Source: Flexithrix dorotheae DSM 6795 (GTDB lineage Bacteria > Bacteroidota > Bacteroidia > Cytophagales > Flammeovirgaceae). From it: 64,000 nt of DNA. Made by a program: the position numbers and the translations under genes. The stretch is from contig NZ_KB903430.1 of NCBI RefSeq assembly GCF_000379765.1, positions 1 to 64,000 on the forward strand, in the 5' to 3' direction. Below, in pieces: positions 18,269 to 27,548 of this stretch (the stretch's first letter is position 1; every line of letters starts with the position of its first letter). Under the pieces are notes generated by a model. It was not told the DNA's origin. It made no database searches and saw only the letters and a list, made by a program, of their open reading frames with translations.

Positions 18269-19141
18269 TTAAGGAGTAGGATTCACTGATTTTTGTTTGG
18301 TTTTCGGAGAAGTTTCAATGTCCATTACACATCTGAGGCAAATATCGGAAGAAGAATAATTGGTGGGGAATGCATACTCTAAAATGGCCATTTCTTTTTT
18401 ATCACTTTCCAATGATTGGTCATTACCAGATCCCAAAACTTTTTTCCTGCTATTGGCTTCCGGTACAAATAGCCAGGGATTAGTATTTTCAGGATAAACC
18501 CAGGAGTTTGTCCAGGTCAGGCGATTTTTATGCTCGAATGAAATTTCCTTTTGCTGCAGAATATAACCCCATTCTTTAGCTGTGGGAAGTCTTTTGTTTT
18601 TCCATTGACAATAAGCTTTTCCATCTTCCAGACTTAGATGAACCGCAGGGGATAATTGTGAAGGTTGGGCTTCAAAAGGGCCAAAGGGAAATTTCCAGCT
18701 GGCTTCGGTTATTTTTTTATCTTTTACAGTAGAGTATCCTTGTATTTCTGCGATAGTCTGGTAATCGGTAGCTTCCACAAAAGCTTTGAATTCACCCACG
18801 GTAACAGCCGCAGAATCTGCAAAAAAACCGATGAGCCTTCCATGTTCAACTTGCCTGCTTCCGGGAATAAATGCCATTCCTTCAGGAATTTGTATGGTAG
18901 CCGGTAAAACCTCAAAAAGTTTTTGATAATTCACTGGTTTTAGTGGATCATTCCAGAGGATTCTTTCCAGCGTACTTTGATCATTATATTTGCTGGTTTC
19001 CGGAAATGATTCAGCCCTTAACTCAGGTGTTGGTTCAGCCGTTTTATTTTTCAATTCAGGCTTATTGCATGAATGAAAAAACAAGTGTAGCACTCCAGCC
19101 AAAGCCACATAAAAATATTTATTGAATTTCTTTTCTCTCAT
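18269..19141 (-). CDS. SUMF1-fold (formylglycine-enzyme-like) lipoprotein
   Basis: A 290-residue lipoprotein (lipobox FHSC, Cys25). The body follows the SUMF1 fold: GMAFIPGSRQVEHG near 92, VTVGEFKAFVEATDY, WKFPFGP, SPAVHLSLEDGKAYCQWK, RLPTAKEWGY, then a divergent C-terminus with ICLRCVMD near 273. The LRC piece corresponds to the conserved FRC of the fold, but I do not see the paired active-site cysteines with the R-Y-R block of true formylglycine-generating enzymes, so sulfatase activation is unlikely. GldJ/GldK-type structural roles show the fold is often non-catalytic in this phylum. It is the first gene of a two-gene unit with the AraC regulator. Confidence 0.82.
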   Translation of the reverse strand: MREKKFNKYFYVALAGVLHLFFHSCNKPELKNKTAEPTPELRAESFPETSKYNDQSTLERILWNDPLKPVNYQKLFEVLPATIQIPEGMAFIPGSRQVEHGRLIGFFADSAAVTVGEFKAFVEATDYQTIAEIQGYSTVKDKKITEASWKFPFGPFEAQPSQLSPAVHLSLEDGKAYCQWKNKRLPTAKEWGYILQQKEISFEHKNRLTWTNSWVYPENTNPWLFVPEANSRKKVLGSGNDQSLESDKKEMAILEYAFPTNYSSSDICLRCVMDIETSPKTKQKSVNPTP

Positions 19142-19651
19142 TTAATCGTCAAAAAAATCAATCTTCCCTAGCATTTTAGTTGTAAGAAAGAACCTTTTCA
19201 AAGTGCACCAAAAAACACTTTATGTTACTATGACAATTGCTTAAAAAACGAATTAAAGCCTCCCGCCTTATCTACTGATAATCAAACCTTTAACCTTAGC
19301 AATCAAACTTCAGGAAATTTATGACCATTGGATTCCTGCTTATTATATCAGATTTAATAAAAAAATTAGATTGAATCCTGGTTCAAAACCCATCTGAGTT
19401 TATATTATTCAAAAGTAGAATTTATTAAAATAATATCAGACATACGAAATTTTTTATTCCCCCAAATTAATAAGGTTTTTTATGGGTTCTTTCAATCAGG
19501 TAAATAATTGCATAGACAAAGAGATTTTTACCCAAATAAAATCTACTCAGGCATATTAATAAAAGCTAAATTATTCTTTAAATAATTATGTTTTTCATAG
19601 TATTTTAACTTAATTTTAACAATTAGCTTACTTTGAACCTATTTATTAAAA
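19142..19651. other. Intergenic region, about 510 bp, no gene seen
   Basis: An AT-rich spacer between the divergent SUMF1-fold lipoprotein gene and the GNAT gene. I see no tRNA, no convincing ORF and no strong hairpin. A TTACTTTG octamer at 19628-19635, about 17 bp before the GNAT start, is near the -7 consensus of Bacteroidota but lacks a good -33 partner. Confidence 0.5.
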
Positions 19652-20119
19652 ATGACCATTAATCCAGCCAATATCCTAATTAGGAAGGGCACACCTCAAG
19701 ATAAAATTGCCATTGCCAAATTTCAACTCAAAATGGCCTGGGAAACCGAGCTATTGGAACTGGATCAGGCTGTGGTAGAAGCTGGAGTACAAAAAATATT
19801 TGATGAACCGGTAAGAGGTAGCTACTGGGTGGCAGAACACCAGGGGAAATTGGTGGGCTCTCTGTTAGTTTTATTTGAATGGAGTGATTGGAGGAATGGA
19901 GATGTGTTGTGGATTCATTCTGTTTATATTAGCCCTGAATTCCGCAATTTTGGCATTTTTAAGAAGATGTACCTGCAGCTCAAAAAGCTGGTAGAAGAAT
20001 CCGGTAATTACAGAGGATTGAGGTTGTATGTGGACAAAACCAATCAAAATGCCCAAAAAGTGTACAAAGCACTGGGAATGACCAACGAACACTATGAGTT
20101 ATTCGAGTGGCTCAAATAA
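19652..20119 (+). CDS. GNAT-family N-acetyltransferase
   Basis: A 155-residue GCN5-related acetyltransferase. The acetyl-CoA region is VYISPEFRNFGIFKKMY (about residues 90-106), where the classical R/Q-x-x-G-x-G/A appears as R-N-F-G-I-F, a relaxed version. The end YVDKTNQNAQKVYKALGM is the usual motif B with an N-x-x-A-x-x-x-Y-x-x-x-G pattern. Its substrate cannot be predicted. It stands alone. Confidence 0.9.
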   Translation: MTINPANILIRKGTPQDKIAIAKFQLKMAWETELLELDQAVVEAGVQKIFDEPVRGSYWVAEHQGKLVGSLLVLFEWSDWRNGDVLWIHSVYISPEFRNFGIFKKMYLQLKKLVEESGNYRGLRLYVDKTNQNAQKVYKALGMTNEHYELFEWLK

Positions 20120-20316
20120 TAAAATTAGTTAAATCCCCTCTTTTTTTAAAACCATAAATTATCTTCGAGTTTTAAATTAAATATTAAAAAGTAGGGTTAT
20201 TATATCGAACCGCTATTGGTCTTTTATTTTGGAAAATTGCAGGTATGAAAAGCTGAATTAGTCCTCAAAACATATATTTCCAAACCAATTTCTGTTTAAG
20301 CTAAATAATAACTTTT

Positions 20317-22470
20317 TTGGGATTGAATTTTTTAAGGACAGTGAGCATTCGATTTTTTATTTTTCTGGCAGTATTGTTTTATTGCACTCCAGATATTTCT
20401 CTGGGGCAAACTAATGATCCTTTTGGCAATAACCAGGATTTTAGAAGAAGAGGAGACGATGACTTTCCCAATATGCTGGGGGAGGAAACCACCATTGACT
20501 CTGCCAAAAAAGATGAAAAGGGTAGAATTTTACTAGAACCTGTACCTATTGAAAAATACCATACCAGAACCTCTCCTTATATTTATGAACAGGATTTATT
20601 AGATAATATAGAGGAACCACATTATTTTGATACTACCATGAACAATATTCATAGGTATAATTATGTGGCCCGGAATAATTACATGTACCAGGATTTGGGA
20701 ACGGTGGGAACAGCTGCAAAACATCTTTACTTTAATGAACCTGATAATATAGGAACCAGGTGGGGACTCAACGCCATTAATTTATACCTCTACGATACCG
20801 AAAACATCAAACACTATGACACCAAATCACCATTTACCAGCTGGTATTATATTCAGGGGGGATCGGGAAGATCTTTAATCAATGTAGAACATACCCAGAA
20901 TATTAAACCCAACTGGAATGCAGGCTTTCGGATTCAGCGAAATACTTCTACTCTGCTGGTGGGTATGGAACCGGTAAACAAAAATGACAGGCAGGTAGAT
21001 CATGGTACATATCTTTTTAAAACGAGGTATGAAACCAAAGACAAGAAATATCGGCTATTAGCCCATTTTTCCAATTATACCCACAAAATGAAGGAAACTG
21101 GAGGTTTACTGCTTTCTTCAGATGATAGTGCTGCAGTAATGGGGGATTTGTATAATCAAAATTTTCCGAATGGAACCGGCCTGCCTGAAAACAGTAACCT
21201 TCAGGAACTTGATGATTTATTCAGGCTAAATATCGGGCAATTGCAGAATAAACTTACCAGCGAAGTAAATACTTCCCAGAAAAGGAACAAGGCACATTTG
21301 TATCATCAATTTGGTTTATTGGGGGAAGAAAATTTTCAATTTTTCCATATTTTCGACTTTTCAAAGAGTGAGTTTTCTTATACTGACAGTGACTTTCAAA
21401 CCAATAATAACTTTTACCCCAATATATATTTTGATCCTACTGCCACAGAATCAACTCATAGAATTTATATGAATGAAATGAGCAATACTGTGGGTGTGAA
21501 AGGCATAACACAGGGACTTTTTTATTCCTTCCACCTGCGTCAAAACTCCTATAATTACCAGTTTGAATACCTGCAATTTGAAAAGGTACCTGTAAGTACT
21601 CCTACTCAAAGATTTATGGGCTTTAGAGGTGGATATTCTTTAACTGAAAATTTTAATTTCAGAATCGATTATGAAGGATTAATTGCCGAAGAGGACAAAG
21701 GCAATAAAATTTATGGTGAGCTGAATGCCAAATTTATTAAATTGATCCATAAAAGAATTACTGCAGAGCCGGACCTCATGCAACAATATTATTTTGGGAA
21801 TCATTTTATTTGGAATAATATAGATGCCAATACTGCTAATCCTGAAGTTGAACCTTTTGAAGCTCAGGAATTTGCCACTTCTGAAATTTACTTCCCATTT
21901 GCTTTTAAAGGCATAAAAATAAAACCATTTGCCAAATACACCACTTTTGATCATTACATCTATTACAACCATGGAATTGGCGATAAAAATAACCTTGCTG
22001 TTCCAACTCAACATGACGATCAAATTTCTATCCTTCAGGCAGGAATAGACCTGGAGCTGCATCTTGGTCACATCCATCAACTGCTTTTGGCACAATACAC
22101 CCAAAATGATAATGAAGATGTGATCAGAATGCCTGAGCAATTTGTAAACTATAATTTCTTTTACGAAGGGCGATTTCCCCACCGAAATATTCTTTCAAGG
22201 TTTGGGTTTGATGTCCACTGGCATTCCAAGTTTTTTGCTGATGCCTATATGCCTGTTACTCAACAATTTCATTTGCAAAATGACTTCGAAATTGGCAACT
22301 ATGTTTTAGCTGATTTTTACTGGAGTCTACATATAAAGAAAGTGACCATGTTCCTTAAATTTGCCAACATTTTGCAGGGAGTTTTAAGGGATGGCTATTT
22401 TGTTACCCCGTTATACATGGGGCAACCCAGACAGTTTGAATTTGGTCTGAACTGGGTATTTTATGATTAA
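20317..22470 (+). CDS. Putative outer-membrane porin (Porin_10 family)
   Basis: A 717-residue beta-barrel protein of the Bacteroidota putative porin family. A signal peptide ends near SLGQ, followed by an acidic Asn/Asp/Arg stretch, then alternating aromatic beta strands across the remainder (for example SWYYIQGGSGRS, NVEHTQNIKPNWNAGF) and an aromatic C-terminus (FGLNWVFYD) as expected for Bam-dependent insertion. The longest reading starts with TTG at 20317; the GTG at 20341 gives a cleaner signal peptide and may be the true start. The stop is only 10 bp from that of the convergent next gene, within an AT-only palindrome (22466-22485). Confidence 0.85.
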   Translation: MGLNFLRTVSIRFFIFLAVLFYCTPDISLGQTNDPFGNNQDFRRRGDDDFPNMLGEETTIDSAKKDEKGRILLEPVPIEKYHTRTSPYIYEQDLLDNIEEPHYFDTTMNNIHRYNYVARNNYMYQDLGTVGTAAKHLYFNEPDNIGTRWGLNAINLYLYDTENIKHYDTKSPFTSWYYIQGGSGRSLINVEHTQNIKPNWNAGFRIQRNTSTLLVGMEPVNKNDRQVDHGTYLFKTRYETKDKKYRLLAHFSNYTHKMKETGGLLLSSDDSAAVMGDLYNQNFPNGTGLPENSNLQELDDLFRLNIGQLQNKLTSEVNTSQKRNKAHLYHQFGLLGEENFQFFHIFDFSKSEFSYTDSDFQTNNNFYPNIYFDPTATESTHRIYMNEMSNTVGVKGITQGLFYSFHLRQNSYNYQFEYLQFEKVPVSTPTQRFMGFRGGYSLTENFNFRIDYEGLIAEEDKGNKIYGELNAKFIKLIHKRITAEPDLMQQYYFGNHFIWNNIDANTANPEVEPFEAQEFATSEIYFPFAFKGIKIKPFAKYTTFDHYIYYNHGIGDKNNLAVPTQHDDQISILQAGIDLELHLGHIHQLLLAQYTQNDNEDVIRMPEQFVNYNFFYEGRFPHRNILSRFGFDVHWHSKFFADAYMPVTQQFHLQNDFEIGNYVLADFYWSLHIKKVTMFLKFANILQGVLRDGYFVTPLYMGQPRQFEFGLNWVFYD

Positions 22471-22480
22471 TTTTAAAAAA

Positions 22481-23992
22481 TTAATTAGTGCCTGCTTCAA
22501 GCCGGTGAATACTTCGGCTTTCTCTTACCCAAATATTGTTTTCCAAATCAAACCCAAATCGATTTAGCTTTTCAGGGTCTGCCCCGAAATAATAATCGCA
22601 GTATCCGGAAAACCTTTCCTGCTGATGATCGAATTTTTTTAAACCATAGTTGGTTGCCACCCATAAGTTGTTTTCCCTATCAAAGCCTATTTGGTAAATA
22701 ATAGAATGCAATAAATTAGCAGAAACCCTGTCCAATTGCATAAAAGAATTTGTGGATTCCTGAAATTGCACAACTTCCCTGTTCACACGCATCCACACAT
22801 CTCCCAAATCATTGATAATCAACTCGTTTATTCCTCCCTTCAGCTTATTAGAACCTCCGTTGGTAATTCGCCTTACACCTGTCTCTTTTTCATAGGAGAA
22901 AAAATGTTCTCCCTTGGAGAAATAAACTTTGCCATTCGGATGACCTACAATTTTTATGGGAAAATAATTTTTAAGTTCAATGCCCAGCTCCTCATTTTTA
23001 AAATTAACCATCGAATTTGTAACAAGGTCAATTATACCAAAGGAATTAAAACTATTAAAAAAGACCTGAGATTCATCTACAATGTACAATTCGTAAGGAG
23101 TATCAGAAAGTTGGAAAGTGGAATCCACAAACATCAGCTCAAAATTTCCAGCCTCATTTAATTTAAATGTCCTTTTCCCATTATTCCAAATATTCATTGA
23201 AATCCAAATATTACCTGCCTGATCGTTATAAACATCATGAATCCAGGATGTCTGGTCATCTCCTTCCAACACTGGCAATTCAATTTTCTCAAAACTATTT
23301 CCACCTAAGTACTTACAAAACCGATCAAAGGCATAAAACCAGGTATTTCCATACCGATCTGTAATTATATTTTCAGGAATAGAGCTGGCAGTACCATTAA
23401 AATCCTTTCTGGTAAATGTAGTTACTTTAAGGTTGGGATTGGGGGTGTTGGATACCCAACAGGGTTCTTCGGCAGTACCATAAAATAATTCATCCAGGTA
23501 ATAATCTCTTTTGAATGAATTTTCATAACGAAAATCAGGATTATGAGCATAAAGTACAGGACCTTTGGTACGCATAATTGAAGCAAAATCCTCATTGGCT
23601 AATACTTCATCGTCATGTGGCCGGGCAAGGAAACAGTGTCCGAGTTCGTGGAAAATAATTTCCTCAATAGCCAGGTCTCCCAAATGCCACCAGAGACTCC
23701 CAGTATCGAGTTGAATAGTATGTGCCCCATTTCGGCTTCTTATACAAAGCCCGATTACATTGGAGGAATCATTAAATTGAATTTCCTCTACAAACTCCAC
23801 TTTCAGGTAATCCATATTGGGCATTACTCCTCTAAATTCACCCTCTTTTTTAAACCTTTCAATATAGGGCTCTATGCGCTCAGGAACTTCATAAACCAGA
23901 GGAGGAAGATCCTTATCGGGATTACACCCAATAGGAAAAAGGGAAATGATTACTGCCAGGGCATGCCCCCAATTTAAGGTACTATTTTTCAT
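22481..23992 (-). CDS. Lipoprotein with metzincin-like zinc protease domain and Reg_prop propeller
   Basis: A 503-residue lipoprotein (Cys23 after FPIG). The N-terminal half contains a zinc-protease signature: HELGH at 115-119, a third histidine at 126 (H-E-x-x-H-x-x-L-x-R-x-H) and, 12 residues on, SIM at 138-140, which looks like the Met-turn of metzincins. This arrangement is seen in matrixin-like Bacteroidota lipoproteins. The C-terminal part (about 200-500) has repeated D-x-x-G/N-N-x-W blocks (DRYGNTWFYA, DQAGNIWISM, NDLGDVWMRV, DRENNLWVAT, DLENNIWVRE), the pattern of two-component regulator propeller blades. A secreted protease tethered to a propeller is an unusual combination; the propeller probably binds a glycan or protein. 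Substrate unknown. Confidence 0.8.
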   Translation of the reverse strand: MKNSTLNWGHALAVIISLFPIGCNPDKDLPPLVYEVPERIEPYIERFKKEGEFRGVMPNMDYLKVEFVEEIQFNDSSNVIGLCIRSRNGAHTIQLDTGSLWWHLGDLAIEEIIFHELGHCFLARPHDDEVLANEDFASIMRTKGPVLYAHNPDFRYENSFKRDYYLDELFYGTAEEPCWVSNTPNPNLKVTTFTRKDFNGTASSIPENIITDRYGNTWFYAFDRFCKYLGGNSFEKIELPVLEGDDQTSWIHDVYNDQAGNIWISMNIWNNGKRTFKLNEAGNFELMFVDSTFQLSDTPYELYIVDESQVFFNSFNSFGIIDLVTNSMVNFKNEELGIELKNYFPIKIVGHPNGKVYFSKGEHFFSYEKETGVRRITNGGSNKLKGGINELIINDLGDVWMRVNREVVQFQESTNSFMQLDRVSANLLHSIIYQIGFDRENNLWVATNYGLKKFDHQQERFSGYCDYYFGADPEKLNRFGFDLENNIWVRESRSIHRLEAGTN

Positions 23993-24588
23993 AGCTTAAT
24001 TTCATCCTGAAACAGACAACAATCTCCAATGTACTATAAAAAATGTTTAGTCTCAAGGTCTTCGCTTTAGTCCTTGTTTAAATTGAACTTTTGAGATTTT
24101 AATTAGACCAAGCTGGAAAAATACATACCCTGCCAGGGCAACTTTTTTATTACATTGGAATTACATTGAAACAGAAAACAAAAACCGTATATTACTTTGA
24201 ATCAGCAATTTACAAAATATTTCAGATTCCTTATTTATTTTTTGTTTCCTGCAATTTTCCATCAAAAATGAGCAAAATCTATTCATTTTCAAATGGTTAT
24301 ATGTTAAACTGTGAAATGGATTAAATTTTATCAGGGCACTTATTTGCTTTTACGAATATAAAATCTTAATTTCTGATTTAAGTCATATTAATATTTATTT
24401 CTTCCAGCAATTGCTTGATATCAATCATACCTAAGCAATCTTAAGTGACCTAAATTACAATCATGAGTGCTTCCTAAAGCATCGTACTTTTCTTAAAAGA
24501 AAGACTATTGACATTCTGCTATTCCAAAAAGCTAATGGAAATAATACATTCTGGTTTGACCAATTTTTCTCACTAAACACATATCCTT
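23993..24588. other. Intergenic region, about 600 bp, no gene seen
   Basis: A long AT-rich divergent spacer between the metzincin-like lipoprotein gene and the EF-G paralogue. I see no RNA gene or coding frame. A small palindrome (TTTCTT-AA-AAGAAA) lies near 24489-24502, about 90 bp before the EF-G start, and could be an operator, but nothing else supports that. Confidence 0.45.
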
Positions 24589-26712
24589 ATGAAAGTATTT
24601 GATCAAAAACACATTAAAAACATTGTCTTGCTTGGAGCTGCGAAATCAGGCAAGACCACCCTTGCCGAAACGATGTTATTTGAAGCGGGAATTATTAACC
24701 GCAGAGGAACAGTAGAGGATAAAAACACTGTTTCAGATTTCCACGAAATAGAGCACGAAAGAGGCAATTCCATCTATGCCACCACCATGCACACCGAGTG
24801 GCGAAATTACAAAATCAACATTATTGATACCCCCGGTCTTGACGATTTCTCAGGAGAAATAGTTTCTTCCCTGAGAGTGGCTGATACCTGTGTAATTCTG
24901 ATGAATACGCAATATGGAGTGGAAGTAGGTACTGAATTAATCTGGAATTATGTAGATGAATTTAGCAAACCCACCATTTTCGCATTTAATCAGGTGGATC
25001 ATGAGAAATCAAATTTTCAGAACAGCCTGGAAATGGCTAAAAGTCGGTTTGGAGATGCTGTAACTCTTATGCAATACCCCGTTAATCAGGGAGAAAACTT
25101 TAATTCTATCATAGATTTATTGAAAATGGTGATGTATAAATTTCCGAAGGAAGGCGGGAAACCTGAAAAACTGCCTATTCCCGTGTCGGAAAAAGAGCGG
25201 GCAGACGAACTTCATAATGAACTAGTAGAAAAAGCGGCAGAGAATGATGAAAATTTAATGGAACTGTATTTTGAAAAGGGTAATCTGGATGAGGATGAAC
25301 TAAGGAAAGGTTTGAAAATTGGTATGCTTAATCACGATGTATTCCCGGTTTTTTGCCTATCGGCCAAAAACAATATGGGCAGCGGAAGAATGATGGGATT
25401 TATTGATAATGTAGCTCCATCGGCAAATGAACTTTATCCTGAAAAAACCCTTGATGGAAAGGAAGTGAAATGTGATGTAAATCAACCAGCGTCATTGTTC
25501 GTATTTAAAACGCTGGTAGAACCCTACCTTGGGAAAATCACCTTTTTTAAAGTGTGTTCTGGTGAAGTAAAAGTTGGTCAGGAATTATTTAATTCTCAAT
25601 CAGATACGATTGAGCGGATAAACCAGCTGTTCATAATGGATGGCAAAAACAGGCACTCCGTTGAAAAACTGGTGGCAGGAGATATAGGAGCTACCGTAAA
25701 ACTTAAAAACACAAATACAAATCAGTCTTTGCATGAAAAAGGATTTGACGTGAGTTTTACCCCGATGAAATTCCCTGAACCCAGAATCAGAACGGCTATC
25801 GTTCCACAATCAAAAAATCATGAGGATAAACTGGCAGAAGTAATTAAGGAAATTCACGAAGAAGACCTGACAATTGAAATAGAATATTCAAAAGAGCTAA
25901 AACAGCTTATTTTGTCCGGGCAGGGTGAACTTCATCTACAAGTTACCAAATGGAGACTTTCACATATTTACGGAATTGAAATTGATTTTCTCACTCCCAA
26001 AATTCCTTATAGAGAAACCATCAATAAAACAGCATCAGCCAATTACAGACACAAAAAACAATCTGGGGGAGCTGGTCAGTTTGCTGAAGTTACTCTCACA
26101 ATTATGCCCTATACTGAAGGAATGGCCGATCCGGAAGGGTTCAACATTCGAAAAAAAGAGGAAATTGACCTGGAATGGGGCGGAAAGCTTGTTTTCTATA
26201 ATTGTATTGTTGGAGGGGTAATAGACTCCAGGTTTCTTCCTTCAATCCTGAAAGGGGTTTTGGAGGTAATGGAAGAAGGTCCTCTTACACATTCCTATGC
26301 GAGAGATGTTTGCTTCTTAGTGCATGATGGAAAAATGCACCCGGTGGATTCTAATGATATTTCCTTTAAAATTGCCGGAACAAAAGCCTTTAAAGAAGCA
26401 TTTCTGGAGGCTGACCCCAAGCTTCTTGAACCTATACAAAATCTGGAAGTACTTTGTCCTGAAGAACTCGTGGGAGAAGTGATGACTGACTTGCAATCGA
26501 GAAGAGCCATCATTACCGGAATTGATTCTAAAGGAATTTACCAGGTGATTAATGCCAAAGTCCCTCTTGCGGAATTGAACCGGTATTCCACTTCTTTAAA
26601 ATCAATTACCCAGGGAAGAGCGAGTTTCAACTTGTCCTTCAGCGGATATGAATTAGTTCCGTATGATGTACAAAGCAAACTTGTCGCTGAGAATGAAGCT
26701 GCAGAAGTTTAA
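24589..26712 (+). CDS. Elongation factor G paralogue (EF-G2-like)
   Basis: A 707-residue translation-factor GTPase with the full five-domain EF-G layout: G domain (1-280), domain II, and domains III-V to the end (RETINKTASANYRHKKQSG marks the domain IV start; VPLAELNRYSTSLKSITQGR is in domain V). The P loop is GAAKSGKT (16-23). The G3 motif is DTPGLDDF (80-87), not DTPGHVDF, so the histidine needed for GTP hydrolysis in canonical EF-G is a leucine, and the G4 motif is NQVD (134-137) instead of NKxD. The switch I block reads ERGNSIYATT. It is thus a divergent second EF-G, not the housekeeping fusA product; no rpsL/rpsG/tuf neighbours are present. By analogy with Bacteroides EF-G2 it may support translocation with little or no GTP hydrolysis under starvation. 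Confidence 0.9.
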   Translation: MKVFDQKHIKNIVLLGAAKSGKTTLAETMLFEAGIINRRGTVEDKNTVSDFHEIEHERGNSIYATTMHTEWRNYKINIIDTPGLDDFSGEIVSSLRVADTCVILMNTQYGVEVGTELIWNYVDEFSKPTIFAFNQVDHEKSNFQNSLEMAKSRFGDAVTLMQYPVNQGENFNSIIDLLKMVMYKFPKEGGKPEKLPIPVSEKERADELHNELVEKAAENDENLMELYFEKGNLDEDELRKGLKIGMLNHDVFPVFCLSAKNNMGSGRMMGFIDNVAPSANELYPEKTLDGKEVKCDVNQPASLFVFKTLVEPYLGKITFFKVCSGEVKVGQELFNSQSDTIERINQLFIMDGKNRHSVEKLVAGDIGATVKLKNTNTNQSLHEKGFDVSFTPMKFPEPRIRTAIVPQSKNHEDKLAEVIKEIHEEDLTIEIEYSKELKQLILSGQGELHLQVTKWRLSHIYGIEIDFLTPKIPYRETINKTASANYRHKKQSGGAGQFAEVTLTIMPYTEGMADPEGFNIRKKEEIDLEWGGKLVFYNCIVGGVIDSRFLPSILKGVLEVMEEGPLTHSYARDVCFLVHDGKMHPVDSNDISFKIAGTKAFKEAFLEADPKLLEPIQNLEVLCPEELVGEVMTDLQSRRAIITGIDSKGIYQVINAKVPLAELNRYSTSLKSITQGRASFNLSFSGYELVPYDVQSKLVAENEAAEV

Positions 26713-26741
26713 TACATAACCACAAAATGCAAGTCACAAAA

Positions 26742-26770
26742 AAAGTCATCCTTTATCAAAGGATGACTTT
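26742..26770. terminator. Strong bidirectional hairpin terminator after the EF-G paralogue
   Basis: A perfect 13-bp stem (26742-26754 with 26758-26770) around a three-base loop has A-rich and T-rich outer flanks. It lies between the stop of the EF-G gene and the convergent gene on the minus strand. Confidence 0.85.
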
Positions 26771-26879
26771 CTCTTGTAATAATTACCTTAATCTTGAAGT
26801 CCTCATTACAATTTAATTATCAATCGTATCAATCGGTTGGTTAGTTTATAGTTCAACATTTATCTTCTCCTTGCCTCTA

Positions 26880-27422
26880 TTAATTTATAGAATTAAAATA
26901 TGATTTAATGAAAGCAAGATTTAATGTTCCTTTCGGATTTGAAATATACTTTTTAGCTTCATTTATTTTTGGCTTAGCACAATCATCCACTTCTGATTCC
27001 GGGACGATAAATGTTCCTAAAACCACAAATAACTTATCAGCTGCAGTTTCATAGTTTAAAAAAGGGAAATCAAGTTTAGTCATGCTTGTTCTCACCAATC
27101 TAATCCAAAACCCCATAGAAGTATCTTCCTTTTCAGATTTTTGCTCTATCCCGTCTAATTGACTGTAAAATTCATTGATATCGTGAATGGGGAATTGTAA
27201 TTTATTAAGCAAATTAAATGCTCCATTTATTTCTGCAGGCATACTTTTCAATTTTAAAGTGAACCAAGTATTTTTTTCGCTATTCATAATGTTTGGAGAT
27301 CTGGTTAGTAATGCTTTCACCTTTATGTATAAAAAGGCATCAGGTAACCTGCATTTATTGAATTTTTTTATAAAAAAATCAATATTTTCATCACCCAACC
27401 ATAAACCACTGCTACACAGCAA
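26880..27422 (-). CDS. Hypothetical protein, function not recognised
   Basis: A frame of 180 codons starting at TTG 27422, or about 135 codons if the ATG at 27287 (M-N-S-E-K) is used. The composition looks protein-like (LNKLQFPIHD, GFWIRLVRTSMTKLDFPF, DKLFVVLGTFIVPE, SNPKGTLNLAFI), with no signal peptide or transmembrane segment. The first residues (LWLGDENIDFFIKKFNKC) could belong to a longer, now truncated protein, because an in-frame TAA sits a few codons upstream. I recognise no family. The opposite-strand frame over its 5' part is judged a shadow. Confidence 0.5.
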   Translation of the reverse strand: MLCSSGLWLGDENIDFFIKKFNKCRLPDAFLYIKVKALLTRSPNIMNSEKNTWFTLKLKSMPAEINGAFNLLNKLQFPIHDINEFYSQLDGIEQKSEKEDTSMGFWIRLVRTSMTKLDFPFLNYETAADKLFVVLGTFIVPESEVDDCAKPKINEAKKYISNPKGTLNLAFIKSYFNSIN

Positions 27423-27548
27423 TTTACAATCCTTAACTTATTTAATAAAATTACTTTTTTAAAGGTAGAAAGTTGCAGAGGAAGATTCCTCCCTAAAAAT
27501 GGGGATTTATTAAATTTTAGGTTCAGTGAGGTAAAAAATTCCTCAATT

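Noticed and set aside
18269-19141. True formylglycine-generating enzyme for the sulfatase
   Set aside because: The paired catalytic cysteines with the R-Y-R block are not visible; only the structural LRC remains.
21679-22182. Minus-strand frame of 167 codons inside the Porin_10 gene
   Set aside because: Hydrophobic, low-complexity mirror of beta-strand codons; the plus-strand gene is complete and well supported.
22466-22485. Strong terminator between convergent genes
   Set aside because: The palindrome is purely A/T and overlaps both stop codons, so I cannot support more than a weak fold.
23615-23977. Plus-strand frame of 120 codons opposite the metzincin-like gene
   Set aside because: It overlaps the zinc-site coding region entirely and has no protein-like features.
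27187-27462. Plus-strand frame of 91 codons opposite the hypothetical gene
   Set aside because: Rich in Phe, Leu and Lys without any domain; composition fits a shadow.
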